From: Microbacterium sp.
Lineage (GTDB): Bacteria; Actinomycetota; Actinomycetes; Actinomycetales; Microbacteriaceae
Length of the DNA: 64,000 nucleotides
Direction: 5' to 3'
Assembly (NCBI RefSeq): GCF_031180975.1
Contig: NZ_JAPSLI010000011.1
Span: forward strand, 1-64,000
Shown piece by piece: positions 41,644-51,418 of this stretch (positions within the stretch are counted from its first letter, which is position 1; each line of letters begins with the position of its first letter). The notes under the pieces are model-generated. The model searched no databases. It was not told the DNA's origin and was given only the letters and a program-made list of their open reading frames with translations. A program made the position numbers and the translations under genes.

Positions 41644-42869
41644 CCGGCATCCCTTCTCGTGACGGGGAAGACGGCCGACAGCGTCGAGCCCTCCCCGGGT
41701 GCGCTCTCGATGTCGAGCGTGCCGCCGAGCTCGGCGATCCGCTCGGCGATGCCGTCGAGTCCCCGACCACGGCCCTGCGCACGCCGCTGCTCGGCGGCGT
41801 TGCGCCGCGCGGCGGGGCGGGCGTCGAACCCGACGCCATCGTCGCGGATGTCCAGCCGCAGCTCGCCGGGCTGCGCCGTCAGACTCACCACCGTGCGGGT
41901 CGCCCTGGCGTGCTCGGCGACGTTGGCGAGCGCCCCGCGGACGGTGCGGATGATGGCGGATGCCACCGGCAGCGGCACGTCGCCCAGCGCGCCGTGGCTG
42001 CGGAACTCGACCGGAAGGCCCTGCTGCGCGGCATCCGCCACCACCTTCTGCATCGCGGCGGGCAGCGACCCGGCGGTGCCGCCCAGCTCGCCGGGGGCGA
42101 GGTCGCGCACCACGCGGCGCACCTCGTCGAGCCCGGCCCGCGCGGTCTCGGCGGCGGTGCGCACCTGGCCGCGCGCGGAGTCCGGGCGGCGGTCCCAGCC
42201 CTGCTCGGCCGCCTGCAGCAGCAGGTTGATGCTGGTCAGGCTCTGTCCGACCGAGTCGTGGATCTCGCGGGACAGCCGCGCCCGCTCGGCGAGCGCCCCC
42301 GCCCTGTGCTGGGCGGCGGCGAGATCGGCCTGCGTCTCGGTGAGCTCGTCGACCAGGCGCTGGCGCGCGGTCGCCTCGCGGTCGAGGGCGCGATAGGCGA
42401 CGATCGTGGCGAACGCGATGCCGATCGGACCGGCGACGATCGTCGGGTCGAACTCAGGGGCGATGCGCAGCTCGGCGGCGATCACGACGGCGGTCATCGC
42501 GGCGACCACGGCGGACGCCGGCCAGAACGGCAGCACCTGCAGCACCGAGAACGCCAGCGGCACTGCGGCCCACGCGAACGACGGGGCGGTCAGGGTGAGC
42601 ACGACCCACAGCGCGCACACGACGAGGGTCCACGCGGCCGGCCACGCGCCGCGGCGGGGCACGCTGCGCTGCAGCAGTGCGACCCCGGCGAGCAGCACGG
42701 CACCGGTGAGCACCAGCGCGGCCGTGCCGTCGAGGTCGTGGCGGAGCACGTAGCGCACCGCGCACACCGCCAGCAGGGCGAGCAGCACGACCTGCAGAGC
42801 CCGGCCGAAGCGCACCGGCGCGAGGATGCCGCGGACGCCGTCCTGCCCGGTCGCGATCGCACGGCTCAT
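41640..42869 (-). CDS. Sensor histidine kinase, NarL-type partner
   Basis: A 409-residue kinase. Five or six N-terminal helices (to about residue 162) with no large extracytoplasmic domain; HisKA_3 motif ARLSREIHDSVGQSLTSINLLL with phospho-His204; C-terminal ATPase domain with a degenerate N box (RGALANVAEHARA) and GRGLDGIAERIAELGG. Probable leaderless start at ATG 42869 (TAGGCT seven bases upstream). Overlaps its response regulator by ATGA. Confidence 0.93.
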   Translation of the reverse strand: MSRAIATGQDGVRGILAPVRFGRALQVVLLALLAVCAVRYVLRHDLDGTAALVLTGAVLLAGVALLQRSVPRRGAWPAAWTLVVCALWVVLTLTAPSFAWAAVPLAFSVLQVLPFWPASAVVAAMTAVVIAAELRIAPEFDPTIVAGPIGIAFATIVAYRALDREATARQRLVDELTETQADLAAAQHRAGALAERARLSREIHDSVGQSLTSINLLLQAAEQGWDRRPDSARGQVRTAAETARAGLDEVRRVVRDLAPGELGGTAGSLPAAMQKVVADAAQQGLPVEFRSHGALGDVPLPVASAIIRTVRGALANVAEHARATRTVVSLTAQPGELRLDIRDDGVGFDARPAARRNAAEQRRAQGRGRGLDGIAERIAELGGTLDIESAPGEGSTLSAVFPVTRRDAG

Positions 42870-43012
42870 GCCGCACAGCCTACGGATCCGCGGGCTCCCA
42901 CGGCATCATCCGATCGGCTATCCGGAACCATCCGGGTGGCCGTGGCGTGGGCGACGCCGCAGGAGAAGACTGATATCGGCCGCGACCCGGCGGCCCCGAC
43001 AGAGGAGAACCC

Positions 43013-43972
43013 ATGCTGCTTCGCTCCACCGCGACGGCCGTCGCCGCCGCAGCCGTCATCGCCCTCGGCTCCGCCTCCCCCGCACTTGCAGACCAGGACG
43101 ACCGCCACCACCGCGGCGAGTCCTTCACCCTCACAGGCGACGCGGCCGGCAGCCGCTTCGAAGGCATCGCCGCCGACGAGCGCCGCGGCGTCTTCTACGT
43201 CAGCGAGACCACCGGCGGCGAGATCCACCGCGGCGACGCCGGCACCGACCAGACCGTCGAATGGCTCGCCCCCGGCGCCGACGGACGCACCACCGCGCGC
43301 GGCATGACCGTCGACAAGGACGGCAACCTGTACATCGCGGGCGGACCGAACGGCCTGGGCACCGGGCTTCCCGACGTGTGGGTGTACTCCCCCGAGGGCG
43401 AGCTGCTGACGGCGCTGCGGATGCCGGCATCCGACGTCTTCGTCAACGACGTCGTCATCGGACCCGACGGCGCGGCGTACTTTACCGACTCCAACGACCC
43501 GCGCATCTACCGCGTGGCCCTCGAGGGCGGCGAGTGGACGGCGACGGTGTGGGCGGATGCCACCGGCACCATCACCCGTCAGGCCGGCTTCAACCTGGGT
43601 GGCATCGAGGTGTCCCCCGACGGCAACGCGTTCATCGTCGCGCAGGGCAACGTGGGCAAGCTGTGGCGGTTCGGCATGGACGGGTCGATCAGCGAGATCC
43701 CGACCGGCGGGGTCGACCTGGTGAACGCCGACGGCCTGGTGCTGCAGGGCACCTCGCTGACCGTCGTGCGCAACTTCTCCCGTGTCGTCACGACGCTGCG
43801 CGTCGCGGCGGATGCCGGCAGTGCGACCCTCGTCGCCGAGCAGCCGAGCAGCCCGACCCGAGTGCTCACCACCGCCGCCGAGCTGCGCGGCGAGATCCTC
43901 TACGTGGACAGCGAGTTCGGCCCGAACCCGCCGGTGCCGCCCTACGAGGTGGTGACCGACCCGTTCGAGTGA
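43013..43972 (+). CDS. Secreted SMP-30/gluconolactonase-like beta-propeller protein
   Basis: A 319-residue exported protein with a Sec signal peptide (residues 1-26, cleavage after ASPALA). The rest shows six-bladed propeller repeats of the SMP-30/NHL-like superfamily: RFEGIAADERRGVFYVSETTGGEIHR, RGMTVDKDGNLYIAGG, VNDVVIGPDGAAYFTDS, GGIEVSPDGNAFIVAQG. No clear lactonase metal site can be confirmed, so the activity is unknown. ATG 43013 has AGAGGAGAA. The 3' end overlaps the convergent pxpBC by 31 bases. Confidence 0.82.
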   Translation: MLLRSTATAVAAAAVIALGSASPALADQDDRHHRGESFTLTGDAAGSRFEGIAADERRGVFYVSETTGGEIHRGDAGTDQTVEWLAPGADGRTTARGMTVDKDGNLYIAGGPNGLGTGLPDVWVYSPEGELLTALRMPASDVFVNDVVIGPDGAAYFTDSNDPRIYRVALEGGEWTATVWADATGTITRQAGFNLGGIEVSPDGNAFIVAQGNVGKLWRFGMDGSISEIPTGGVDLVNADGLVLQGTSLTVVRNFSRVVTTLRVAADAGSATLVAEQPSSPTRVLTTAAELRGEILYVDSEFGPNPPVPPYEVVTDPFE

Positions 43973-45588
43973 GCGGCGCGCCGGAACCGCACCCGCGTGC
44001 CCGGTGGCAGCTGCCCCGCCAGGTCGAGGAACCGGTCGGTCACGGCACCCGCGATCGGGTAGCCGCCGGTGAGCGGATGGTCGCGCAGGAACAGCACCGG
44101 CTGTCCGTCCGGCGGCACCTGGATCGCGCCCGTCTCGGCTCCCTCGCTGGGCAGCTCGCCGGGCACCGCGCGTTCCAGCGGCAGCGCGCCGTGCAGGCGG
44201 ATGCCGATGCGGTCTGAGCGCGGCGTGACCTCCCACTCCTGACCGAACAGGGCCTGGATCGCGGCCGGGGTGAACCAGTCGTCGCGCGGTCCGAGGGTGA
44301 TCTCCAGCTCGACGACGTCGCCGGGAGCGGGCAGGACCCGCGGGACCGGGTGCGGGTCGACGGCATCCGGAGCGATGGCGGGGTCACCGATCGCGACGAC
44401 ATCGCCGACGGTGAGCGGGGCGGGTCCGAGCCCGGCGAGCGTGTCGGTGGCGACGCTGCCGAGAGCGGCGGATGCCAGGATGCCGCCCCGCACCCCGATG
44501 ACGTAGCGCAGGCCCCGCAGCGGGTGCCCGAGCAGCAGTTCGTCGCCGTCCGCGTACGCGAACGGCGCGCCGTGACGGATGCCGCGGTCGACGCCCTCGC
44601 GGTCGGTCAGCGCGATGTCGCCCTTGGCGCCGGTGACGGCGGCCACCCCGGCGCCGTGGAAGCGCAGCACGACGCCGCCCACGCATTCGAGCACGGCAGC
44701 GTCGCGCCCGTTGCCGACGGCGTGGTTGGCGTCGCGCATCGCGGTGCGGTCGGCGGCGCCGGATGCCGAGACGCCGAGCGCCGCGTGCCCCGGGCGTCCG
44801 CGGTCCTGCACGAGGAGCTGCAGCGCGGGGCGGACGACCTCGATGCTCGAACGGGAAGCGGCGCCCCCGTCGAGGCCGCCACCGGTCGTCGAGCGAGCGA
44901 AGCAAGACGAAACGCGCCGCTGTCCACGGGACTCCCCACCGAGCGGGGGCGTCTCGTCTCGTCGCTCCGCTCCTCGCTCAACGACCGCGGCGCGTTCGAA
45001 CCGCACCCGCGTACCGGGGGCGAGCAGGGCCGGCGGGTCGCGGTGGACGTCCCACATCACGGCATCCGTGCGGCCGATCAGCTGCCACCCGCCCGGACTC
45101 TCCCGCGGGTACACGCCGGTGAACCGGCCCGCGAGTCCCACCGCACCGGCCGGCACCCGCGTGCGCGGAGTGTCGCGCCGGGGCACATCCAGCAGCGGGT
45201 CGTCGCCGACCACGTACCCGAAGCCGGGCGAGAACCCCGAGAACGCCACTCGCCACTGGGCGGCGAGGTGCCGCGAGATCACCTCGTCGACGGTCATGCC
45301 GAGCAGCCGGGCGACCTCGTCGAGGTCTTCGCCGTCGTACCGCACGGGGATCGTCACCTCGGCCTGTGGGCGCTCCGCCCCGGCATCCGTCGTCGTGGCG
45401 TCCAGCCGCGCTGCGAGCTCCTCAGCACGCGCCTCGAGCGGGTCGAACCGCACCAGCACGGTGCGCGCGCCGGGGATCAGCTCGCGCACACCCGGCATGC
45501 CCTCCCACGCGTCGCGCAGCCGCAGCGCCTCATCGAGATCCGCTGCTTCGACCAGCAGGGCGCGGTCCGAGGCGGGCAAGATGCGCAT
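43942..45588 (-). CDS. pxpBC: 5-oxoprolinase subunits B and C fused (PxpB-PxpC; KipI-KipA type)
   Basis: A 548-residue fusion. Residues 1-200 are PxpB/KipI (LVRFDPLEARAEEL, FSGFSPGFGYVVG, GLAGRFTGVYPRESPGGWQLIGRT). Residues about 248-548 are PxpC/KipA (PALQLLVQDRGRPGHAALGVSASGAAD, HPLTGGYPIAGAV). With PxpA they make the ATP-dependent 5-oxoprolinase that opens pyroglutamate to glutamate. The linker (200-250) is translated from two dispersed repeats, which may have created the fusion or entered an existing one. Its ATG overlaps the pxpA stop by one base. High confidence in family; allophanate hydrolase is the older annotation of such proteins. Confidence 0.9.
   Translation of the reverse strand: MRILPASDRALLVEAADLDEALRLRDAWEGMPGVRELIPGARTVLVRFDPLEARAEELAARLDATTTDAGAERPQAEVTIPVRYDGEDLDEVARLLGMTVDEVISRHLAAQWRVAFSGFSPGFGYVVGDDPLLDVPRRDTPRTRVPAGAVGLAGRFTGVYPRESPGGWQLIGRTDAVMWDVHRDPPALLAPGTRVRFERAAVVERGAERRDETPPLGGESRGQRRVSSCFARSTTGGGLDGGAASRSSIEVVRPALQLLVQDRGRPGHAALGVSASGAADRTAMRDANHAVGNGRDAAVLECVGGVVLRFHGAGVAAVTGAKGDIALTDREGVDRGIRHGAPFAYADGDELLLGHPLRGLRYVIGVRGGILASAALGSVATDTLAGLGPAPLTVGDVVAIGDPAIAPDAVDPHPVPRVLPAPGDVVELEITLGPRDDWFTPAAIQALFGQEWEVTPRSDRIGIRLHGALPLERAVPGELPSEGAETGAIQVPPDGQPVLFLRDHPLTGGYPIAGAVTDRFLDLAGQLPPGTRVRFRRAAHSNGSVTTS
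44883..44988. repeat. Two inverted copies of the GAGCGAAGCGAGACGAAACG repeat inside pxpBC
   Basis: Copies at 44883-44916 and, in opposite orientation, 44951-44988. Same family as 336-533 and 61142-61173. They are read in frame and form the linker between PxpB and PxpC. Confidence 0.75.
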
Positions 45589-46358
45589 CAGGCGTCCCCG
45601 GCGGCGAACGGGGCGATCGTGACGCCCGCCTCCTGCAGCATCCGCTTCGTCTCCGCCGCCATCGCGACCGCGCCGGGGCTGTCGCCGTGCACGCAGACCG
45701 AGTGCGCGTCGACACGCACGTCGGTGCCGTCGATCGCGCGGATCACGCCCTGCTCGGCCAGGCGGACCATGCGTCGCCCGACCTCTGCGGGGTCGTGCAG
45801 CACCGCGCCGGGCTGCGTGCGCGGCACCAGACGTCCGTCGGGCAGGTATGCACGGTCGGCGAACGCCTCGGCGGCTGTGGTGAGCCCGGCGCGCGCGGCG
45901 ATGTCGAGCACGACGCCGCCGGCCGGCCCGAGCAGCACCAGGCGGGGATCGAGCGCGCGGACGGCCGCGACCACGGCGGTCGCCTGCCGTTCGTCGCGGG
46001 CGACGGTGTTGTAGAGCGCGCCGTGCGGCTTCACGTACGCCACGTGCCCGCCCACCGCCGCGGCCAGCCCGGCGAGGGCGCCCAGCTGGTACTCGACGTG
46101 CGCCTGCAGGGTCGCTGCATCGATGTCGATCTCGGCGCGGCCGAAGTTCTCGTAGTCGCGGTATCCCGGGTGCGCGCCGATCACGACGCCCCGCGTCACC
46201 GCCGCGGCGAGCGTGGCGCGGATACCCTCGGGGCTGCCGGCGTGGAACCCGCACGACACGTTCGCGCTGGTGACGATGTCGAGCATGCTCTCGTCGTCGC
46301 CCACCACGCGGTCGGGCGTGTTCTCGCCGAGATCCGAATTGAGGTCGATGGATGCCAT
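45588..46358 (-). CDS. pxpA: 5-oxoprolinase subunit A (LamB/YcsF family)
   Basis: A 256-residue LamB/YcsF protein. Signatures: [10 protein letters not shown] at the N-terminus, [40 protein letters not shown], and [15 protein letters not shown]. It is the lactam-hydrolysing partner of PxpBC in recycling 5-oxoproline. ATG 46358 is favoured by the GGGAG eight bases upstream; GTG 46364 is the alternative. First gene of the pxpA-pxpBC operon. Confidence 0.93.
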   Translation of the reverse strand: MASIDLNSDLGENTPDRVVGDDESMLDIVTSANVSCGFHAGSPEGIRATLAAAVTRGVVIGAHPGYRDYENFGRAEIDIDAATLQAHVEYQLGALAGLAAAVGGHVAYVKPHGALYNTVARDERQATAVVAAVRALDPRLVLLGPAGGVVLDIAARAGLTTAAEAFADRAYLPDGRLVPRTQPGAVLHDPAEVGRRMVRLAEQGVIRAIDGTDVRVDAHSVCVHGDSPGAVAMAAETKRMLQEAGVTIAPFAAGDA

Positions 46359-46464
46359 GCTCACGCTCCCTGGTTCAGCCTATTGCCGCCCGCCAGGGCC
46401 GGGACGGGCGCGCGGCCTGTCAAGCCCCTGCCGTCGTCGAGGGCGGCGGGTATCGTCGGGCGAC

Positions 46465-46953
46465 ATGGATGACGTCGCACAGCTGAGTGACCTGGCCCGC
46501 GCGCGCGGCCTTCGCATCGCGGTCGCGGAGTCGCTGACCTCCGGCAAGCTGGCCAGCGTGGTCGGCGCCGGCGAAGAGGCGTCCGAGTGGTTCGCGGGCG
46601 GGATAGTGGCGTACTTCACCGAGGTGAAGGAACGCGTGCTCGGGTTGCAGCCCGGAACCGACCCGTGTTCGGCGGAGTGCGCGGAGCAGCTCGCGGCCGG
46701 CGCGCGCGAGCTCTTCGACGCCGACCTGAGCGTGTCCACCACCGGCGTCGGCGGCCCCGATTCCGAAGGCGAGCACGAGCCAGGAACCGTCTACCTCGGC
46801 TGGGCCACGGGCACCACCGTCGGACACCGCCGACTCGCCCTCGACGGCGACCCGGCGCAGGTGCTCGACGACACGGTCGCCGCCGCCGTGCGCCTGCTCG
46901 CCTTCCATGCCGCCGAAGTGGAGGGGCGGGATGCCGCGGAGGGGGCAGCCTGA
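46465..46953 (+). CDS. CinA-family nicotinamide-nucleotide amidase (PncC-like)
   Basis: A 162-residue stand-alone CinA C-terminal domain: IAVAESLTSGKLASVV, ASEWFAGGIVAYFTEVKERVLG, STTGVGGPDSEGEHEPGTVYLGWA. Such proteins deamidate NMN to NaMN in NAD recycling. A TATCGT box lies eight bases before ATG 46465. Convergent with the LacI gene. Confidence 0.9.
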   Translation: MDDVAQLSDLARARGLRIAVAESLTSGKLASVVGAGEEASEWFAGGIVAYFTEVKERVLGLQPGTDPCSAECAEQLAAGARELFDADLSVSTTGVGGPDSEGEHEPGTVYLGWATGTTVGHRRLALDGDPAQVLDDTVAAAVRLLAFHAAEVEGRDAAEGAA

Positions 46954-46970
46954 CGGCATCCGCTCCCGGC

Positions 46971-47966
46971 TCAGGCCGACTCCCGCACCACCAGCTCGGT
47001 CGGCAGGATGACACGGTGCGGGGCGCTGCGCCCGGCGAGCACGTCGAGCAGGACGGATGCCAGGGTCTCCCCCTGCGCGAACATCGGCTGCCGCACGGTG
47101 GTCAGCGGCGGATCGGTGGCCAGCGCCACCGGGGAGTCGTCGAAGCCGACCAGCGCGACATCCTCCGGCACGCGCAGTCCGGCGGCGTGCAGCACACCAA
47201 GCGCTCCGCGCGCCATCAGGTCGCTCGCCGCGAAGATCGCGTCGGGTCGCGTGCCTGCGGCGAGCAGGGCGCGGGCCGCGGCGGCGCCCCCGTGCTCGCT
47301 GAAGTCGCCATCCGCCTCCCCGACCGGTGCGAGTCCGGCATCCTGCAATGCGGATCGGAAGCCGGTGAGCCGGTCGACCCCCACCGCCATCGTCAACGGA
47401 CCCGTGATGGTCGCGATGCGGCGGCGGCCGGTGCGGATCAGATGCGCGGTCGCCTCCCGTGCCGCCTGCACGTTGTCGACGTCGACCACATGGTCGCTGT
47501 CGCGCTCGTTCACCGGGCGGCCGCCGAACACCACCGGTACCGCGTCGGCGATGCGCTCGACGAACACGTCGCTGGTGTGGTGCGACACTATGATCGCGCC
47601 GTCCACACCCCCGTTGCAGATGAAGCGGACCATCTTCCCACCCGGGTCATCGCTCGCGATGAGCAGGGTGAGCACATAGTCCGAGGCGCTCATCCGGGCG
47701 TTGATCCCGGCGACCACGGACGCCAGGTAGGGGTCCCCGAAGAACCTCGCGGTGTCCTCGGGGATCACCAGCCCGACGGCGTGCGTGCGTCTGCTGGCCA
47801 GCGAGCGCGCCGCCCGGTTGGGGGCGTAGTTCAGCGCCTGGATCGCCTGCTGCACGGCCGCCACGGCCTCGGGGCTCACCGCGGTCGACCCGTTCACGAC
47901 CCGCGACACGGTCGAGCGCGAGACGCCGGCGAGAGCGGCGACCTCCTCGATCGTGGGGCGGGGCAT
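46971..47966 (-). CDS. LacI-family repressor, CebR-like
   Basis: A 331-residue LacI protein: helix-turn-helix TIEEVAALAGVSRSTVSRVVNGS, hinge LNYAPNRAARSLASRRT, then the effector domain. It lies just downstream of the GH1 gene in the same direction, and an exact TGGGAGCGCTCCCA palindrome, the CebR box known from Streptomyces, lies upstream of that gene. By analogy the inducer is probably cellobiose or another beta-glucoside. Start ATG 47966 with GGAGGAA. Confidence 0.92.
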   Translation of the reverse strand: MPRPTIEEVAALAGVSRSTVSRVVNGSTAVSPEAVAAVQQAIQALNYAPNRAARSLASRRTHAVGLVIPEDTARFFGDPYLASVVAGINARMSASDYVLTLLIASDDPGGKMVRFICNGGVDGAIIVSHHTSDVFVERIADAVPVVFGGRPVNERDSDHVVDVDNVQAAREATAHLIRTGRRRIATITGPLTMAVGVDRLTGFRSALQDAGLAPVGEADGDFSEHGGAAAARALLAAGTRPDAIFAASDLMARGALGVLHAAGLRVPEDVALVGFDDSPVALATDPPLTTVRQPMFAQGETLASVLLDVLAGRSAPHRVILPTELVVRESA

Positions 47967-47995
47967 CGGTTCCTCCGGTGATGGGGTGTGAGCTG

Positions 47996-48020
47996 GGGCC
48001 CTCGACGGGCTCAGGGCCCC
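47996..48020. repeat. Dispersed repeat CCCTCGACGGGCTCAGGGCC, copy 3
   Basis: Member of the family at 23247 and 25187, in the 67-base gap between the GH1 gene and the LacI gene. Confidence 0.6.
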
Positions 48021-48033
48021 AGTCCGGCGGGCG

Positions 48034-49464
<1,431 letters not shown>

Positions 49465-49487
49465 CTTCCCACCTGGACCCGGGTCGG

Positions 49488-49501
49488 TGGGAGCGCTCCC
49501 A
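49488..49501. promoter_or_regulatory. CebR-type operator TGGGAGCGCTCCCA
   Basis: A perfect 14-bp palindrome identical to the published CebR box consensus, upstream of the GH1 gene and its LacI-family gene. Confidence 0.85.
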
Positions 49502-49525
49502 TTCCCACCCTCTCGCGCGCTCTGC

Positions 49526-49611
49526 GTTCACAACTCAGGAAGAACGGAGTGGGAAGTGCGTCGGGGCCCCCGAAACCGGCGCGTTCCGCGATCTTCTCCT
49601 GAGTTGTGAAC
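49526..49611 (+). repeat. 86-bp terminal-inverted-repeat element, copy 3
   Basis: Begins GTTCACAACTCAGGAAGAAC and ends CTCCTGAGTTGTGAAC. In the divergent gap between the GH1 gene and apt, ending 8 bases before the apt -10 box. Confidence 0.85.
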
Positions 49612-49618
49612 ATCGGCG

Positions 49619-49624
49619 TACCCT
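49619..49624 (+). promoter_or_regulatory. -10 box of leaderless promoter for apt
   Basis: TACCCT, six bases before the GTG at 49631. Confidence 0.5.
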
Positions 49625-49630
49625 TGACCG

Positions 49631-50164
49631 GTGCCCTCCGCCGAACTCCCGCCCGCGCTCGCGCGCGCCGCGTCGCTGATCCGTACCGTCCCCGATTACC
49701 CGCAGCCCGGCATCCTGTTCCGCGACATCACGCCGCTGCTGGCGGATGCCGACGCGCTGCGCACCACGATCGACGCGCTCCTCGAGCCGTTCGCGGGGGA
49801 GTTCGACGTGGTCGCCGGCATCGAGGCGCGTGGGTTCATCCTCGCCGGTGCAGCGGCGATGGCGGCGGGGGTCGGGCTCGTCCCGATCCGCAAGGCCGGG
49901 AAGCTGCCCCGCCCCGCGGCATCCGTCGACTACTCGCTGGAGTACGGCACGGCGACGGTCGAGATGCACGACGACCTCCCGGCCGGCACGCGCATCCTGC
50001 TGATCGACGACGTGCTGGCGACCGGCGGCACGCTGGCCGCGGGCCGGCAGCTGGTGGAGCGCCTGGGTCACCGGGTCGCCGGCATCACGGTGCTGTTCGA
50101 GATCGACGGACTCGGCGGGCGCGACCTCATCGGCGACCTGCACACCGTGTTCCACTCCTCCTGA
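49631..50164 (+). CDS. apt: Adenine phosphoribosyltransferase
   Basis: A 177-residue purine salvage enzyme converting adenine plus PRPP to AMP. Signatures: IRTVPDYPQPGILFRDITPLL at the N-terminus, AGIEARGFILAG, IRKAGKLP and the PRPP loop LLIDDVLATGGTL. Length is standard. Probable leaderless start at GTG 49631. Confidence 0.96.
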   Translation: MPSAELPPALARAASLIRTVPDYPQPGILFRDITPLLADADALRTTIDALLEPFAGEFDVVAGIEARGFILAGAAAMAAGVGLVPIRKAGKLPRPAASVDYSLEYGTATVEMHDDLPAGTRILLIDDVLATGGTLAAGRQLVERLGHRVAGITVLFEIDGLGGRDLIGDLHTVFHSS

Positions 50165-50171
50165 CGCGCGA

Positions 50172-50858
50172 TCAGGCGTCCGCCTTCTCCTTCGGCGGAG
50201 GCGGCATCGCCAGCCACGGCGGTGCGTCGCCGCGGTCGATCGCCGCGCGGATGGATGCCGCAGCGTGGGCGAGACCGTTGATCGCCACGAGCTGTCTGGC
50301 ACGGGCGCTGATCGCCATCAGCATCCGTCGTGCGATCTGATCGGCCGATCCCGTCGGCCCGAGCGCGGCGACGTTGCGCGTGGCGATCGGCTCGAGGGCG
50401 TCGGCGTACTCCATCAGTTCGTCGACGTCGTAGTCGAGTCCGGCGGATGCCGCGAACGCGAGCGCATGCACGAGGCCGCGCTCGGCGGCGCCGGGGTACC
50501 CGCGCCAGTCCCGCCGCCGCATCAGTTCGTAGGTGCGCTCGCGGAACGGCTCGTAGGCGGGGTCCGTCTCGACCTCGGCCGGCGTGCCGAGGGCGAACGC
50601 CTGGCAGGCGTTCATCACATCGAGGGTCGTGGAGCTCTCGTCGTCGATGAGGGTCGTGAGCGTGCGGATCTCCGAGATCGAGGCGCCATGCTCGTACCGC
50701 AGCAGCTTCACCAGCAGCACCCGGTCGAGGTGACGCTCGTCGTACACGGCGGTGGTCTGATTGCGCAGCGCTCCGGGCGGTACTATGCCCACGCGGATCC
50801 AGTGCTTCAGCGTCGTGGTGGTGACACCCCCACGGCGGGCGAGCTCGCCGAGCTTCAT
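50172..50858 (-). CDS. MerR-family transcriptional regulator
   Basis: A 228-residue regulator with the MerR winged helix at residues 1-70 (KLGELARRGGVTTTTLKHWIRVGIVPPG, HLDRVLLVKLLRYEHGASISEI) and a large all-helical C-terminal domain that I do not recognise. The usual YYE/YY motif after the first helix is replaced by KHWIRVG, as in some atypical members. An inverted repeat lies 30-56 bases upstream of its start. Regulon and effector unknown. Confidence 0.85.
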   Translation of the reverse strand: MKLGELARRGGVTTTTLKHWIRVGIVPPGALRNQTTAVYDERHLDRVLLVKLLRYEHGASISEIRTLTTLIDDESSTTLDVMNACQAFALGTPAEVETDPAYEPFRERTYELMRRRDWRGYPGAAERGLVHALAFAASAGLDYDVDELMEYADALEPIATRNVAALGPTGSADQIARRMLMAISARARQLVAINGLAHAAASIRAAIDRGDAPPWLAMPPPPKEKADA

Positions 50859-50887
50859 GCCGTTCCTCCCCAGCCGACCGACGCATT

Positions 50888-50914
50888 GGAGAGTGCGACA
50901 GGCTGCAACTCTCC
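50888..50914. promoter_or_regulatory. Candidate MerR operator, inverted repeat GGAGAGTGC...GCAACTCTCC
   Basis: Arms GGAGAGT and ACTCTCC with additional partial pairing (GC...GC) around CGACAGGCT. Sits 30 bases upstream of the merR start. Confidence 0.5.
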
Positions 50915-51003
50915 AGAATGCGCGTTCGGTGGATTGACTCTAACCTGCTGTCGAGGGACGCGTCGCGCCGACGGGGGACCTTGCGACGGATTCGTCGCAC
51001 GCT

Positions 51004-51066
51004 GGGGATGTTTCGGCAGATCCGGACGGAGGGTGGAGGGGGCTTCGCCTCCGTCCGGACATCCCC
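51004..51066. other. Long hairpin upstream of the purS promoter
   Basis: Inner stem TCCGGACGGAGG / CCTCCGTCCGGA (12 bp, perfect) and outer stem GGGGATG / CATCCCC, with a one-sided bulge TTTCGGCAGA. It lies upstream of the predicted purS transcription start, so it is not part of the purS mRNA. Confidence 0.55.
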
Positions 51067-51157
51067 TCTTCGCCGCGTCTCGCCCGCGCATCGCAGTCTC
51101 CTGCGGCATCCGCTGGTCCGGCATCCGCACGAGCCGAACGCCCTCGGCGCGATCCCG

Positions 51158-51163
51158 TAGAAT
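51158..51163 (+). promoter_or_regulatory. -10 box of leaderless promoter for purS-purQ
   Basis: TAGAAT, six bases before the ATG at 51170. Confidence 0.6.
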
Positions 51164-51169
51164 CACAGC

Positions 51170-51418
51170 ATGCCCACCATCGTCGTCGACGTCATGCCCA
51201 AGGCCGAGCTTCTCGACCCGCAGGGGAAGGCCGTGTCCGGTGCATTCGCACGTCTCGGCGTCGAGAGCTTCAGCCAGGTGCGCATCGGCAAGCGGTTCGA
51301 GCTGACCGTGGACGGCGAGGTCACCGACGAGGTGCTGGCCGAGGCGCGCCGCGTGGCCGAGGACGTGCTGTCGAACTCGGTCATCGAGGACGTCGTGGGC
51401 GTCGAGGTCGCGGAATGA
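51170..51418 (+). CDS. purS: Phosphoribosylformylglycinamidine synthase subunit PurS
   Basis: An 82-residue PurS, the small bridging subunit of the PurS-PurQ-PurL complex that makes FGAM. The sequence has the expected [18 protein letters not shown] and the C-terminal [16 protein letters not shown]. Overlaps purQ by 4 bases. Leaderless start. Confidence 0.95.
   Translation: MPTIVVDVMPKAELLDPQGKAVSGAFARLGVESFSQVRIGKRFELTVDGEVTDEVLAEARRVAEDVLSNSVIEDVVGVEVAE

Larger units (their letters stand above)
50859..51169. other. 311-bp divergent region between merR and purS
   Basis: Contains the inverted repeat at 50888-50914, a long hairpin at 51004-51066 and the purS -10 box at 51158. I see no gene in it. 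Confidence 0.6.

Noticed and set aside
51004..51066. Purine riboswitch for purS
   Set aside because: The purS -10 box lies downstream of the hairpin, so the hairpin is not transcribed with purS.
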